A DNA stretch of 22,549 bases from Nitrospirota bacterium (GCA_013334545.1 JAAXXJ010000015.1:1-22549); one strand, 5' to 3'; numbered from the stretch's first letter, positions 7,027 through 13,871 are shown. The notes: generated by a model not told the origin, from the letters alone. Program-made: numbers and translations.

Positions 7027-7683
7027 TCAAGGTTGCAGGACAGGCTCTTTTGGCGTTACGGGCTTTAGTTGGCGCAGTCGTTCCAGGGCGTTATCAGCTG
7101 CAAGACTGTCACCTGCAGCATGGTACGCGTCCGCCAGATGCTGATAGGCCTCGGCAAGGAGGTCCGGCTGGCTCCGGGGGATTGTTTCCGTTGCTTCCAA
7201 GAGCGAGGTGATGGCGTCCGGAATCTTTCCGAACTTCAGCTGGATGACGCCGAGCGTATCCAGGTAGTAGGGTCGGTGGTCAGGAGTGAGTTCCAGAGCC
7301 TGCATGACCAGGTTCTGCGCCTTGCTCAGTTTTTTGTCCTGCTGGACATAGACCCATGCGAGGTTATTGAGCATGTCGCCGTTCGCCGGATCGAGGTCCC
7401 GTGCTTTCCCGTATGCCTTCTCCGCTTCGGCATAGTCCTTTTCCCGGTAAGCAACGTCGCCCAGCAAAGACCACGCCCTACCGTTCTCCGGGGCCTGCTT
7501 CACTGCGAAACGGTACTGTTCACGCGCGAGCCCGGTCTTTCCCTGGGAATCATAAATGCCCGCGAGCTTGATGTGTTCCTCGGCCGAGAGCGGATCATGC
7601 AGCACGATGATCTTCGGGAGGGAGCAGCTTGTCGCTAGTGACAGAATTGTGAGCGCTGTCGCGAGTTGTATGACTTTAATCAT
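7027..7683 (-). CDS. TPR-repeat lipoprotein associated with a PA2778-type peptidase
   Basis: This 218-residue protein has the lipoprotein signal MIKVIQLATALTILSLATSC, with acylated Cys20. It is then almost all tetratricopeptide repeats, at about residues 33-66, 67-100, 101-135, 136-170 and 176-208. Examples are AWSLLGDVAYREKDYAEAEKA and the NNLAWVYVQQDKKLSKAQ helix pair. TPRs are protein-binding scaffolds, so this is probably a periplasmic adaptor anchored to a membrane. In what I recall of the PA2778 family, a C39-like domain and TPRs occur in one chain. Here they are split into two genes, the peptidase gene lying just upstream. No strong ribosome-binding site precedes the ATG. The 118-nt gap to the peptidase gene holds a palindromic element. 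The binding partner is unknown. Confidence 0.8.
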   Translation of the reverse strand: MIKVIQLATALTILSLATSCSLPKIIVLHDPLSAEEHIKLAGIYDSQGKTGLAREQYRFAVKQAPENGRAWSLLGDVAYREKDYAEAEKAYGKARDLDPANGDMLNNLAWVYVQQDKKLSKAQNLVMQALELTPDHRPYYLDTLGVIQLKFGKIPDAITSLLEATETIPRSQPDLLAEAYQHLADAYHAAGDSLAADNALERLRQLKPVTPKEPVLQP

Positions 7684-7706
7684 GATTTTGTTGTATCGCG
7701 AGATCC

Positions 7707-7788
7707 GAGGTTGGGAAGGTGAGAGGATGAGAAGTTAGGATGCGGATCTGTATCCGGATTTTTCACAACCTCCCAACTTCCCCTCTTC
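7707..7788. repeat. Imperfect inverted repeat between peptidase and TPR genes
   Basis: The arms at 7707-7734 and 7761-7788 are 28 nt each and match at 20 of 28 positions when one is reverse-complemented. The left arm begins GAGGTTGGGAAGGTGAG. The 26-nt centre holds a small hairpin (CGGAT ctgt ATCCG, 7743-7756). It may be a mobile palindromic element or a processing or attenuation structure within the operon. Homology to other copies cannot be tested in this window. Confidence 0.45.
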
Positions 7789-7801
7789 GTCCGTTCCGTA
7801 G

Positions 7802-8392
7802 TCATTGCGGCCTCACCACGATCATCCAGTTCCCTGCCCGCGTCCATGCCTTCGCGAACTTCTCATAGGTCATCGTCGCGTTCGCTGTTTCCCCGTCGTG
7901 CATGATGAACAGTCCATTCCCATCATCGAAGCCGATGATCGTCACATAATGCGGCTGCTTGTACGGTCCGAAGCCCAGGTCAAGGAGGCAGATGACCGGA
8001 GTATTGCTCCTGATAGCGGATCTCAGGGCGTCGGTGGTCCCGCCCGACGATGCTGTCTTGAGCCCCGCGTTCGTGGCGTAGCGCTCAAGGTCCATGGGCA
8101 GGGTCCCCCGGAGTTTGGGCAGATAGATGCTCGCGGTTATCGTTTCCAAGTCCACGGGCCTGCCGTAGAACGCGAGGATTCCGGCGAGGGCAGCAGGGCC
8201 GCAGTCATATTCGGTCTGCTTCACGAAGGGAACGCCTTCTATATAATGCCCCCGCGCCTCGATGCCGGGCTTGATGGCTTCAAAGCTTTTCCCCCCGCAC
8301 CCCGCTGCAAGGACGATCACACCAAGAAAAAAAAGGCCGTGAGCAGACAAGATGCTGTTCACGGCCTTTGTGTTCTTCCCGTCAGGGATCAT
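7802..8392 (-). CDS. PA2778-type C39-like cysteine peptidase, lipoprotein
   Basis: This 196-residue protein has a lipoprotein signal ending LAAGC (acylated Cys32), so it should work in the periplasm or at a membrane face. The papain-like C39 fold is marked by Gln59 (oxyanion hole) and Cys64 in EYDCGPAAL, His148 in KQPHYVTIIGF, and Asp166 in MHDGE, a complete catalytic set. C39 peptidases cut after Gly-Gly in leader peptides, but usually as the cytosolic domain of an ABC exporter. Here there is no transporter, and the enzyme is exported. The ATG (8390-8392) overlaps the stop of the upstream PA2779-like gene (ATGA), which implies coupled translation. That neighbour carries a Gly-Gly motif and is the obvious candidate substrate (inference). 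The TPR lipoprotein downstream may complete the complex. Confidence 0.85.
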   Translation of the reverse strand: MIPDGKNTKAVNSILSAHGLFFLGVIVLAAGCGGKSFEAIKPGIEARGHYIEGVPFVKQTEYDCGPAALAGILAFYGRPVDLETITASIYLPKLRGTLPMDLERYATNAGLKTASSGGTTDALRSAIRSNTPVICLLDLGFGPYKQPHYVTIIGFDDGNGLFIMHDGETANATMTYEKFAKAWTRAGNWMIVVRPQ

Positions 8393-8811
8393 TTTTTCTT
8401 GATCTCGATCCGGCCTTCGAGGAGGTAGATGATCAGCACCACCAGGAGCGCGATGATCACGAGGCCCAGAAGAACGCCAAGGACGCTGTCGCCGCCGGCC
8501 TGGACCGAGTCCAGGTTCGCTGCCAGCTGATGGAGCTGTTCGTCGGAAAGGGCAGCGATGCGGGCCTCGGTCTCTTCAGGCGTGAGTCCGTAGTCCAGGA
8601 GCTTCTGCCGGAGTTCCTTGGATTCGAGGGTCTTCTGGACCGTAGCGAGGTCAGCGGCGCGGTCATGAGCAGGAGCGCCCGGTGCGGCGCCCGGGGAGAT
8701 CGGCAGGAGCATGGCCTCGGCGGGTCCGGCTGCGGTTGAGATGGCAAGGAGCGCAAGGACGAGGTAGATGACAAGAGGCCGGGTATAGAACGCTTTGAGC
8801 ATGTGCTTCAT
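8389..8811 (-). CDS. PA2779-family small membrane protein, copy 1
   Basis: This 140-residue protein starts at ATG 8811, with AGGAGGTG a few bases upstream. It has an N-terminal signal segment (residues 12-33, ending AEA) and a Pro/Ala linker. A conserved helical block follows at about 54-105, containing LLDYGLTPEET, ALSDEQLHQLA and LDSVQAGGD. It ends with a strong membrane helix (109-131) and a basic tail, EIKKK. The DYGL and AGGD motifs are those I associate with the PA2779 family, which has no known function. Gly106-Gly107 lie directly before the helix. It is one of two adjacent paralogs and overlaps the peptidase gene by 4 nt. The tail arrangement also resembles C-terminal sorting signals such as GlyGly-CTERM. 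Confidence 0.82.
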   Translation of the reverse strand: MKHMLKAFYTRPLVIYLVLALLAISTAAGPAEAMLLPISPGAAPGAPAHDRAADLATVQKTLESKELRQKLLDYGLTPEETEARIAALSDEQLHQLAANLDSVQAGGDSVLGVLLGLVIIALLVVLIIYLLEGRIEIKKK

Positions 8812-8848
8812 ACAACACCTCCTGAATGCAGGGATGCCGGGCAGCGGC

Positions 8849-9232
8849 TTAATGCCTGATAACGACATGGTGGCCGGTCAGCTCGAGAATGGCAATGACG
8901 ATGACCACGATCAACAGGATGACGATCACATCGCTGAGAACGTCGCCGCCTGCCTGCACCGCGTCCAGGTGTGCGGCAAACTGGTGTATCTGCTGGTCCG
9001 AAAGGGCTCCCAGCCGCTTTGTCGTCTCTTCGGCTGTGAGGCCGTAGTCAAGGAGCCTCTGCCTGACAACCGAGGATTCAAGCGTTGCCTGGACCTTCGC
9101 CAGGTCTGCCGACCTCGTTTCTGCTTGGCCCGCGGGTACGATCATTGCCCATCCTTGCGTCGGAAGGGTGAGCGCGAGCAGGGCGACGATGAGGTACAGC
9201 GAAAGGATCCTGGCGAACGGCGTGTTCAGCAT
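8849..9232 (-). CDS. PA2779-family small membrane protein, copy 2
   Basis: This 127-residue protein starts at ATG 9232 because GGGAGG (9240-9245) lies 7 nt upstream. In-frame ATGs at 9238 and 9253 are too close to or beyond that site. It has an N-terminal signal segment (residues 7-29) and a helical block at 43-94 with LLDYGLTAEET and ALSDQQIHQFA. LDAVQAGGD (Gly95-Gly96) follows, then a membrane helix (about 98-117) and a short basic tail ending VVIRH. Over the 55-residue core (43-97) it matches copy 1 at 39 positions, so a duplication is likely. It begins 20 nt after frr and may be co-transcribed with the translation operon. Function is unknown; it is either a substrate or a structural partner of the C39-like peptidase. 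Confidence 0.82.
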   Translation of the reverse strand: MLNTPFARILSLYLIVALLALTLPTQGWAMIVPAGQAETRSADLAKVQATLESSVVRQRLLDYGLTAEETTKRLGALSDQQIHQFAAHLDAVQAGGDVLSDVIVILLIVVIVIAILELTGHHVVIRH

Positions 9233-9252
9233 GGTCATGCCTCCCGGCCGCA

Positions 9253-9816
9253 TCAGACGGTCATGATCTCTTTTTCCTTATGGGCAAGCAGCTCGTCGAG
9301 CTTTTTGATATGGCTGTCCGTGAGCTTCTGGATCTCGTCCTGGACCTTCTTGACCTGGTCCTCGGACACGTGGGAATCCTTGTCCTTCGCCTTCTTCTTG
9401 AGGTCGTTGATGGCCTCGTGACGGATGTTCCGGCAGGCCACGCGGGTGTCCTCCGCGAGCTTCTTCGCGTGCTTCACGATCTGATGCCGCCGCTCCTCGG
9501 TAAGGGGCGGGATGGACAGCCGGATGACCTTGCCATCGTTGCCGGGATTGAGCCCGATGTCCGATTTCTGGATGGCCTTCTCGATCTCGCCAAGCAGTTT
9601 GGGCTCAAAGGGTTGGATGGTTATCGTCTTGGGGTCCGGCACGGAGAGGTTCGCCACCTGGTTCAGCGGCGTGGGCGTGCCGTAATAATCCACCATGATG
9701 CCGTCGAGGATGCCGAGGGACGCCCTGCCGGTCCTGATGGCAGCGAACTCCCGCTTCAGGGTCTCGTGGGCCTTGTTCATCTTATCGTCGGCCTTCTTGA
9801 TAAGCTCGTTCACCAT
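9253..9816 (-). CDS. frr: Ribosome recycling factor
   Basis: This 187-residue protein is close to the usual 185. RRF splits the post-termination ribosome with EF-G so that subunits can be reused. Diagnostic segments are the N-terminal helix with REFAAIRTGRAS, then VDYYGTPTPLNQVANLSVPD, LNPGNDGKVIRLSIPPLTEERR, and the C-terminal helix rich in Lys and Glu. GGGAGGT, overlapping the pyrH stop codon, serves as the ribosome-binding site; only 7 nt separate the genes. It is the fourth gene of rpsB-tsf-pyrH-frr. Instead of the common downstream uppS-cdsA, the two PA2779-like genes follow. Confidence 0.98.
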   Translation of the reverse strand: MVNELIKKADDKMNKAHETLKREFAAIRTGRASLGILDGIMVDYYGTPTPLNQVANLSVPDPKTITIQPFEPKLLGEIEKAIQKSDIGLNPGNDGKVIRLSIPPLTEERRHQIVKHAKKLAEDTRVACRNIRHEAINDLKKKAKDKDSHVSEDQVKKVQDEIQKLTDSHIKKLDELLAHKEKEIMTV

Positions 9817-9823
9817 AGCAGTA

Positions 9824-10543
9824 TTACCTCCCGGAGACCAGCGTCCCCACTGGCTCGCCTGCCACGATCTTCTTGATGTTGCCGGGGACGTTGAGATTGA
9901 AGACGATGATGGGAAGGCTGTTGTCCATGCAGAGGGAGATGGCCGTCGCGTCCATCACCTTGAGGTTCTTCTGGAGCACGTCGAGGTAGGAAAGGCGGTC
10001 GTACTTGACGGCGGAAGAGTCCTTCACCGGGTCCGCGCTGTAGACGCCGTCCACCTTGGTGGCCTTCATGATGACGTCGGCACCGATCTCCATGGCCCGG
10101 AGCGCCGCGGCCGTGTCGGTGGTGAAATAAGGGTTTCCGGTGCCCGCGGCGAAGATCACCACCCGGTTCTTCTCGAGGTGGCGCACGGCGCGCCGCCGGA
10201 TGTAGGTCTCGGCGAGCTCCCGCATCTCAATGGCGGACTGCACCCGCGTAGCCACACCCTTGTTCTCGAGGGTGTTCTGGAGTGCGAGGGCGTTCAGCAC
10301 CGTGGCCAGCATGCCCATGTAGTCGGCACTGGCGCGCTCCATGCCCTTGGCCGCGGCCGAAAGGCCCCGGAAGATGTTGCCGCCGCCGATGACGATGGCG
10401 ATCTGGAGACCGTGCTCGTAGATCTCCTTGATCTCCGAGGCGATCTTGTCGATGACGGTGAGGTCGATGCCGTATCCCTGCGAGCCCATGAGGGCCTCGC
10501 CGGAGAGCTTCAGGAGGATGCGCTTGTAGGGAGAACTCGTCAT
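9824..10543 (-). CDS. pyrH: Uridylate kinase (UMP kinase)
   Basis: This 239-residue member of the amino-acid kinase fold phosphorylates UMP to UDP in pyrimidine nucleotide synthesis. It shows KRILLKLSGEAL (residues 7-18), the glycine-rich IGGGNIFRG (52-60), the nucleotide-binding FAAGTGNPYFTTDTAAALRA segment and the ATKVDGVYSADP segment near residue 160. Length is normal. It lies between tsf and frr, the standard bacterial order. It is separated from tsf by 99 nt containing a small hairpin and from frr by 7 nt. The bacterial enzyme is usually a hexamer controlled by GTP and UTP; nothing in this sequence argues otherwise. Confidence 0.98.
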   Translation of the reverse strand: MTSSPYKRILLKLSGEALMGSQGYGIDLTVIDKIASEIKEIYEHGLQIAIVIGGGNIFRGLSAAAKGMERASADYMGMLATVLNALALQNTLENKGVATRVQSAIEMRELAETYIRRRAVRHLEKNRVVIFAAGTGNPYFTTDTAAALRAMEIGADVIMKATKVDGVYSADPVKDSSAVKYDRLSYLDVLQKNLKVMDATAISLCMDNSLPIIVFNLNVPGNIKKIVAGEPVGTLVSGR

Positions 10544-10562
10544 CGGTCACCTGCGCTGTTGG

Positions 10563-10580
10563 TCCCGCCGAAGGGCGGGA
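10563..10580 (-). other. Small stem-loop between tsf and pyrH
   Basis: A perfect 7-bp stem (TCCCGCC with GGCGGGA) closes a 4-nt loop in the 99-nt tsf-pyrH gap. It has no following T run, so it is not a standard terminator. An RNA-processing or stability element is possible. Confidence 0.35.
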
Positions 10581-10642
10581 GGATGTCCAAGAGCGTTGTC
10601 CTTGACCATTGCGGGCTGCAGCATGCCCGTCACGTCGTGAAG

Positions 10643-11512
10643 TTACTGCTTCAGCTGCGCGGCCACTTCCTCGGCGAAATCGGCCTTCTTCTTCTCGATG
10701 CCTTCGCCGAGCTGGAGCCGGACGAACCGGCTGATCGTGGCGCCCTTCAGGAGGTTCTTGACCTTGAGCTTGCCCTCGGGGTCCTTGATGAACACCTGCT
10801 CCAGGAGGCACGTGTCGCCGTAGAACTTTTCCAGCTTGCCCTCAACGATCTTTCCGATGACGTTCACCGGCTTGCCTGACTCCTTCGCCTGGGCTTCGAA
10901 GATGGCCCGCTCACGAGCAAGCGCGTCCGCAGGCACCGTCTCCCGGGAGAGATACTGCGGGTTCGCGGCCGCAATGTGCATGGCGATGTCCTTGCCGAGC
11001 TGCTCATCGCCTCCCGTGAAGTCCACCATGACCCCGATACGGTTGCCGTGGAGGTAAATCGCGAGCTGTCCCGCAGTCTCATAACGCACGAACCGGCGGA
11101 CGGCGATGTTCTCGCCGATCTTCTGAACCAGAGCGTTCCGTTTCGCCTCGACGTTCTCACCGCTCATTGTCAGCTGGGCGAGCGCCGCGACATCTGCCGG
11201 GTTCTTTGCTGCCACCAGTTCGGCGACCCCCTTCGCGAATCTTTGGAAATCCTCGTTCTTCGCGACGAAATCGGTCTCGCTGTTCACCTCGGCCAGGACG
11301 CCGACCTTCCCGGTTACGTGCGAAGCAATCATCCCTTCAGAGGCTACGCGCGCCGACTTCTTTGCCGCAGCGGACAGGCCCTTCTTCCGCAGGATATCGA
11401 CCGCCTTCTCGGCGTCGCCGCCGGCCTCTTCGAGCGCTTTTTTTGCTTCCATCATGCCCACGCCGGTCTTTTCGCGCAGGTCCTTGACTGCAGATGCGGA
11501 TATTGCTGCCAT
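10643..11512 (-). CDS. tsf: Translation elongation factor Ts
   Basis: This 289-residue protein is the guanine-nucleotide exchange factor that recharges EF-Tu from GDP to GTP. The N-terminal UBA-like domain (VKDLREKTGVGMMEAKKALEEAGGD) is followed by the EF-Tu contact motif SETDFVAKN (Thr80-Ala84) and the core domains. The segment GVMVDFTGGDEQLGKDIAMHIAA belongs to the second half. Length is normal for non-mitochondrial EF-Ts. It lies second in the operon, 123 nt after rpsB, with a purine-rich AGGAAGGGG upstream of the ATG. Confidence 0.98.
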   Translation of the reverse strand: MAAISASAVKDLREKTGVGMMEAKKALEEAGGDAEKAVDILRKKGLSAAAKKSARVASEGMIASHVTGKVGVLAEVNSETDFVAKNEDFQRFAKGVAELVAAKNPADVAALAQLTMSGENVEAKRNALVQKIGENIAVRRFVRYETAGQLAIYLHGNRIGVMVDFTGGDEQLGKDIAMHIAAANPQYLSRETVPADALARERAIFEAQAKESGKPVNVIGKIVEGKLEKFYGDTCLLEQVFIKDPEGKLKVKNLLKGATISRFVRLQLGEGIEKKKADFAEEVAAQLKQ

Positions 11513-11635
11513 GGTATGTGTGATCCCCTTCCTGAGTTATTGTTTGGTACGAATTTGCCGCACCACATCGCCGGTTCCGGAGCATGTCGCTTGACCATGC
11601 AACTGTTCACCGCGAAGCACGGTGCGGTCGTGCGC

Positions 11636-12424
11636 TTATTCCTCGTCCGCTATGGCGTCCGCAGCTGGCGCAGGTACCTCGGCAAGATCAGCGGCGCCTG
11701 CTGACTTGGCGGCCTCCATGGCAGCCCCTGCTTCCTTGGCGATCGCCTGCCTGCCCTCGATGACGGCATCGGCGATCTTGGAGGACATGAGGCGAATGGC
11801 CCTGATAGCGTCATCGTTGCCCGGGATCACATAGTCGATGTTGTCGGGGTCGCAGTTCGTATCGACCACGGCCACGACGGGGATGCCGAGGCGGTTCGCT
11901 TCCTGCACGGCGATCTGCTCGTTGCGGGGATCGATGACGAACATGAGGGACGGCAGCCCGGGCATGGTCTTAATACCGATCAGGATCTTCTCGAGCTTCG
12001 TGCGCTCCTTCTCCAGACGGGCGACTTCCTTCTTGGTGAGCTTGTCGTAGGTGCCGTCCTCTTTCATCTTTTCGATCTTCTTGAGGCGGTCGATGCTCTT
12101 TTTGATGGTGGCGTAGTTGGTGAGCATGCCGCCGAGCCAGCGGCTCGAGATGTAATACATGCCGCAGCGCTTGGCCTCTTCGGTGATGGCATCCTGGGCC
12201 TGCTTCTTGGTGCCGACAAACAGGATATCCTTGCCCTGCGCCGAAGAATTGCGGACGAAATCGTAGGCTTCCTTGAACAGCTTGAGGGTCTTCTGGAGAT
12301 CGATAATGTAGATTCCGTTCCGTTCTCCGAAGATGTACTTCTTCATCTTGGGGTTCCAGCGCTTGGCCTGGTGGCCGAAGTGAACCCCCGCTTCCAGCAA
12401 CTCCTTCATCGTGATCGTGGACAT
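11636..12424 (-). CDS. rpsB: 30S ribosomal protein S2 (uS2)
   Basis: This 262-residue protein is needed for late 30S assembly. It begins MSTITMKELLEAGVHFGHQAKRWNPKMKKYIFGERNGIYIIDLQKT, typical of uS2, with later SRWLGGMLTNYATIK and PGNDDAIRAIRLMSSKIADAV segments. An Ala/Glu-rich C-terminal tail extends about 25 residues beyond the conserved core and ends in acidic ADEE. The GGGGGG-containing leader just before the ATG provides a ribosome-binding site. It is the first gene of rpsB-tsf-pyrH-frr, with a promoter 142 nt upstream and a structured leader. Confidence 0.98.
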   Translation of the reverse strand: MSTITMKELLEAGVHFGHQAKRWNPKMKKYIFGERNGIYIIDLQKTLKLFKEAYDFVRNSSAQGKDILFVGTKKQAQDAITEEAKRCGMYYISSRWLGGMLTNYATIKKSIDRLKKIEKMKEDGTYDKLTKKEVARLEKERTKLEKILIGIKTMPGLPSLMFVIDPRNEQIAVQEANRLGIPVVAVVDTNCDPDNIDYVIPGNDDAIRAIRLMSSKIADAVIEGRQAIAKEAGAAMEAAKSAGAADLAEVPAPAADAIADEE

Positions 12425-12474
12425 GGCGTCCCCCCTTCTGGTTTTCCCTCCGCGCCGATCATCCCCGCAGCAGA

Positions 12475-12501
12475 CCCTGTTTTTCCCGACAGGGCACCCT
12501 G
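12475..12501 (-). promoter_or_regulatory. rpsB: Structured rpsB leader with two competing hairpins
   Basis: Within the roughly 135-nt leader, CCCTGT (12475-12480) can pair with ACAGGG (12489-12494). The latter region can instead pair as CAGG (12490-12493) with CCTG (12498-12501). The two hairpins share bases, so they exclude each other. Ribosomal protein S2 is known to repress its own operon through the rpsB leader in E. coli and relatives. Whether this structure serves that role is inference. Confidence 0.35.
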
Positions 12502-12565
12502 CAGCAGGTCCTGGACGCGTGTGGATTTTGAGATAGCCTTCTTAAATGTTTAAAAGGCGATCCTT

Positions 12566-12594
12566 AAAATACCATACTCTCTAGAAGGGTTCAA
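12566..12594 (-). promoter_or_regulatory. Promoter of the rpsB-tsf-pyrH-frr operon
   Basis: The minus strand has TTGAAC (12589-12594), a 17-nt spacer and TATTTT (12566-12571). The predicted start near 12559 gives a leader of about 135 nt. Spacing is ideal and both boxes are close to consensus. Confidence 0.65.
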
Positions 12595-12827
12595 GGAAAA
12601 AGTGCTTCATAATGAGGAAAAAACAGCGTTATGGTCATGAGCGGCATCCTGAAGTCGTCTTATCTGGCGAAGCTTGTCCTTTTCAGCTTCAGGTGATGGG
12701 CGCCAATCCCTTCCCGGGATAGCAGTCGTTAATCACTGGTTCACCTAACAAGCTGATTTAATGCAATTTATCGAAATACGTATGGTCAGATATCGCTACA
12801 TTTCTTGCTGTCCGTCCATAAAAACGC
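12595..12827. other. Gene-free spacer between divergent rpsB and rplM promoters
   Basis: This stretch is more AT-rich than its neighbours and lies between the two outward-facing promoters. The only structure I see is a 7-bp perfect inverted repeat, CCTGAAG (12648-12654) and CTTCAGG (12687-12693). A 21-codon reading frame (12631-12696) has no ribosome-binding site. No gene, tRNA or terminator with a T run was recognised. Confidence 0.5.
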
Positions 12828-12856
12828 TTGACAAATATCATCAACTTGTTTATATT
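12828..12856 (+). promoter_or_regulatory. Promoter of the rplM-rpsI operon
   Basis: A consensus TTGACA (12828-12833) is followed by a 17-nt spacer and TATATT (12851-12856, five of six). The predicted start is near 12863, 29 nt upstream of the rplM ATG. This is one of the strongest promoter matches in the window. Confidence 0.8.
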
Positions 12857-12891
12857 CACATTTCTCAAAATCGTTTTCAAAGGCGGATATT

Positions 12892-13320
12892 ATGGCTACG
12901 GTTTCGGCAAAAGCAGAAGATGTGAAGAGAAGCTGGTTCGTCGTGGACGCCAACGGGAAGACCCTCGGCCGGCTTGCAAGCCGCATCGCTTCGGTGCTCA
13001 AGGGCAAGACCAAGCCCATTTACACCACTCATGTGGATACCGGAGATTTCGTGATCGTCGTGAACGCCGACAAGATCCATCTTACCGGAAAGAAGCTGGA
13101 CCAGAAGACCTATTACAGCCATTCCGGCTATCCCGGCGGCCTCAAGTCCGTCACGGCGGGCAAGTTGATGAAGACCAAGCCCGAGCGGGTGCTCAAGATG
13201 GCGGTGGAGGGCATGCTCCCCAAGACCCGGCTCGGCAAGCAGATGCTTTCCAAGCTCAAGGTCTATGCAGGCGACAAGCATCCGCACGCGGCGCAGCAGC
13301 CGGCGGAGATGAAGTTCTGA
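12892..13320 (+). CDS. rplM: 50S ribosomal protein L13 (uL13)
   Basis: This 142-residue protein, standard length for uL13, is an early-assembling 23S rRNA-binding protein. Diagnostic segments are SWFVVDANGKTLGRLAS, GDFVIVVNADKIHLTGKK, KTYYSHSGYPGG and VEGMLPKTRLGKQMLSKLKV, ending in a HPHAAQQP tail. AAAGGCGG stands just before the ATG. It is paired with rpsI, as in nearly all bacteria. Confidence 0.98.
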   Translation: MATVSAKAEDVKRSWFVVDANGKTLGRLASRIASVLKGKTKPIYTTHVDTGDFVIVVNADKIHLTGKKLDQKTYYSHSGYPGGLKSVTAGKLMKTKPERVLKMAVEGMLPKTRLGKQMLSKLKVYAGDKHPHAAQQPAEMKF

Positions 13321-13373
13321 TCAGCGAAGTTCAACGCGTGGGCCCCGGGCCCGCGACAAACGGAGGGGATTGA

Positions 13374-13775
13374 ATGTCAGCAGCAGCGGTATCACGGTTC
13401 TATGCGACCGGCAAACGGAAGAATTCCATCGCACGGGTGTGGATGATGCCCGGCAGCGGGAAGATCACGATCAATGACCGTACGTCGGACCAGTACTTCG
13501 GCCGGGACGTGCTCAAGATGATCATTCGCCAGCCCTTTGAAGTGACGGGCACGGTGGACAAATACGATGTTCTCGCCACGGTGGTCGGCGGCGGGTCCTC
13601 GGGCCAGGCCGGCGCCATCCGGCACGGCATTTCGAAGGCGCTGCTTGCCGTCGATACTGAGGCTAAGGGTAAGCTGCGCAAGGAAGGGCTGCTCACCCGC
13701 GACCCCCGGAAAAAAGAGCGTAAGAAGTACGGGCAGAAAGGCGCCCGCGCCCGGTTCCAGTTCTCGAAGCGGTAA
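13374..13775 (+). CDS. rpsI: 30S ribosomal protein S9 (uS9)
   Basis: This 133-residue protein has a basic C-terminal tail ending RARFQFSKR, which in uS9 reaches towards P-site tRNA. Typical segments are FYATGKRKNSIARVWMMPGSG, GGGSSGQAGAIRHGISKAL and LTRDPRKKERKKYGQKGAR. A strong GGAGGGG ribosome-binding site lies in the 53-nt gap after rplM. A GC hairpin and then a T-tailed terminator follow before argC. Confidence 0.98.
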   Translation: MSAAAVSRFYATGKRKNSIARVWMMPGSGKITINDRTSDQYFGRDVLKMIIRQPFEVTGTVDKYDVLATVVGGGSSGQAGAIRHGISKALLAVDTEAKGKLRKEGLLTRDPRKKERKKYGQKGARARFQFSKR

Positions 13776-13790
13776 ACCGGGACGTTGCAA

Positions 13791-13819
13791 GGGGGCCGTT
13801 CGTTTCCCGGGCGGCCCCC
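13791..13819 (+). other. GC-rich stem-loop downstream of rpsI
   Basis: GGGGGCCG (13791-13798) pairs with CGGCCCCC (13812-13819) around a 13-nt loop. No T run follows, so it is not an intrinsic terminator by itself. It may protect the rpsI mRNA 3' end. Confidence 0.4.
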
Positions 13820-13871
13820 CGAAGATTGCTAGCGATCACATTGAGGACGTGCACCCTGTATTGAACGATCG

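Noticed and set aside
7743..7760. Hairpin CGGAT/ATCCG followed by TTTTT on the plus strand as a terminator
   Set aside because: No plus-strand gene reads into it, the stem is only 5 bp, and it lies at the centre of a larger inverted repeat that explains it better.
12631..12696. 21-codon small reading frame between the rpsB and rplM promoters
   Set aside because: It has no ribosome-binding site and no recognisable peptide features, and it lies between outward-facing promoters.
13791..13819. GC-rich hairpin as the rpsI terminator
   Set aside because: No T run follows; the hairpin at 13872-13900 has one and is the better terminator.
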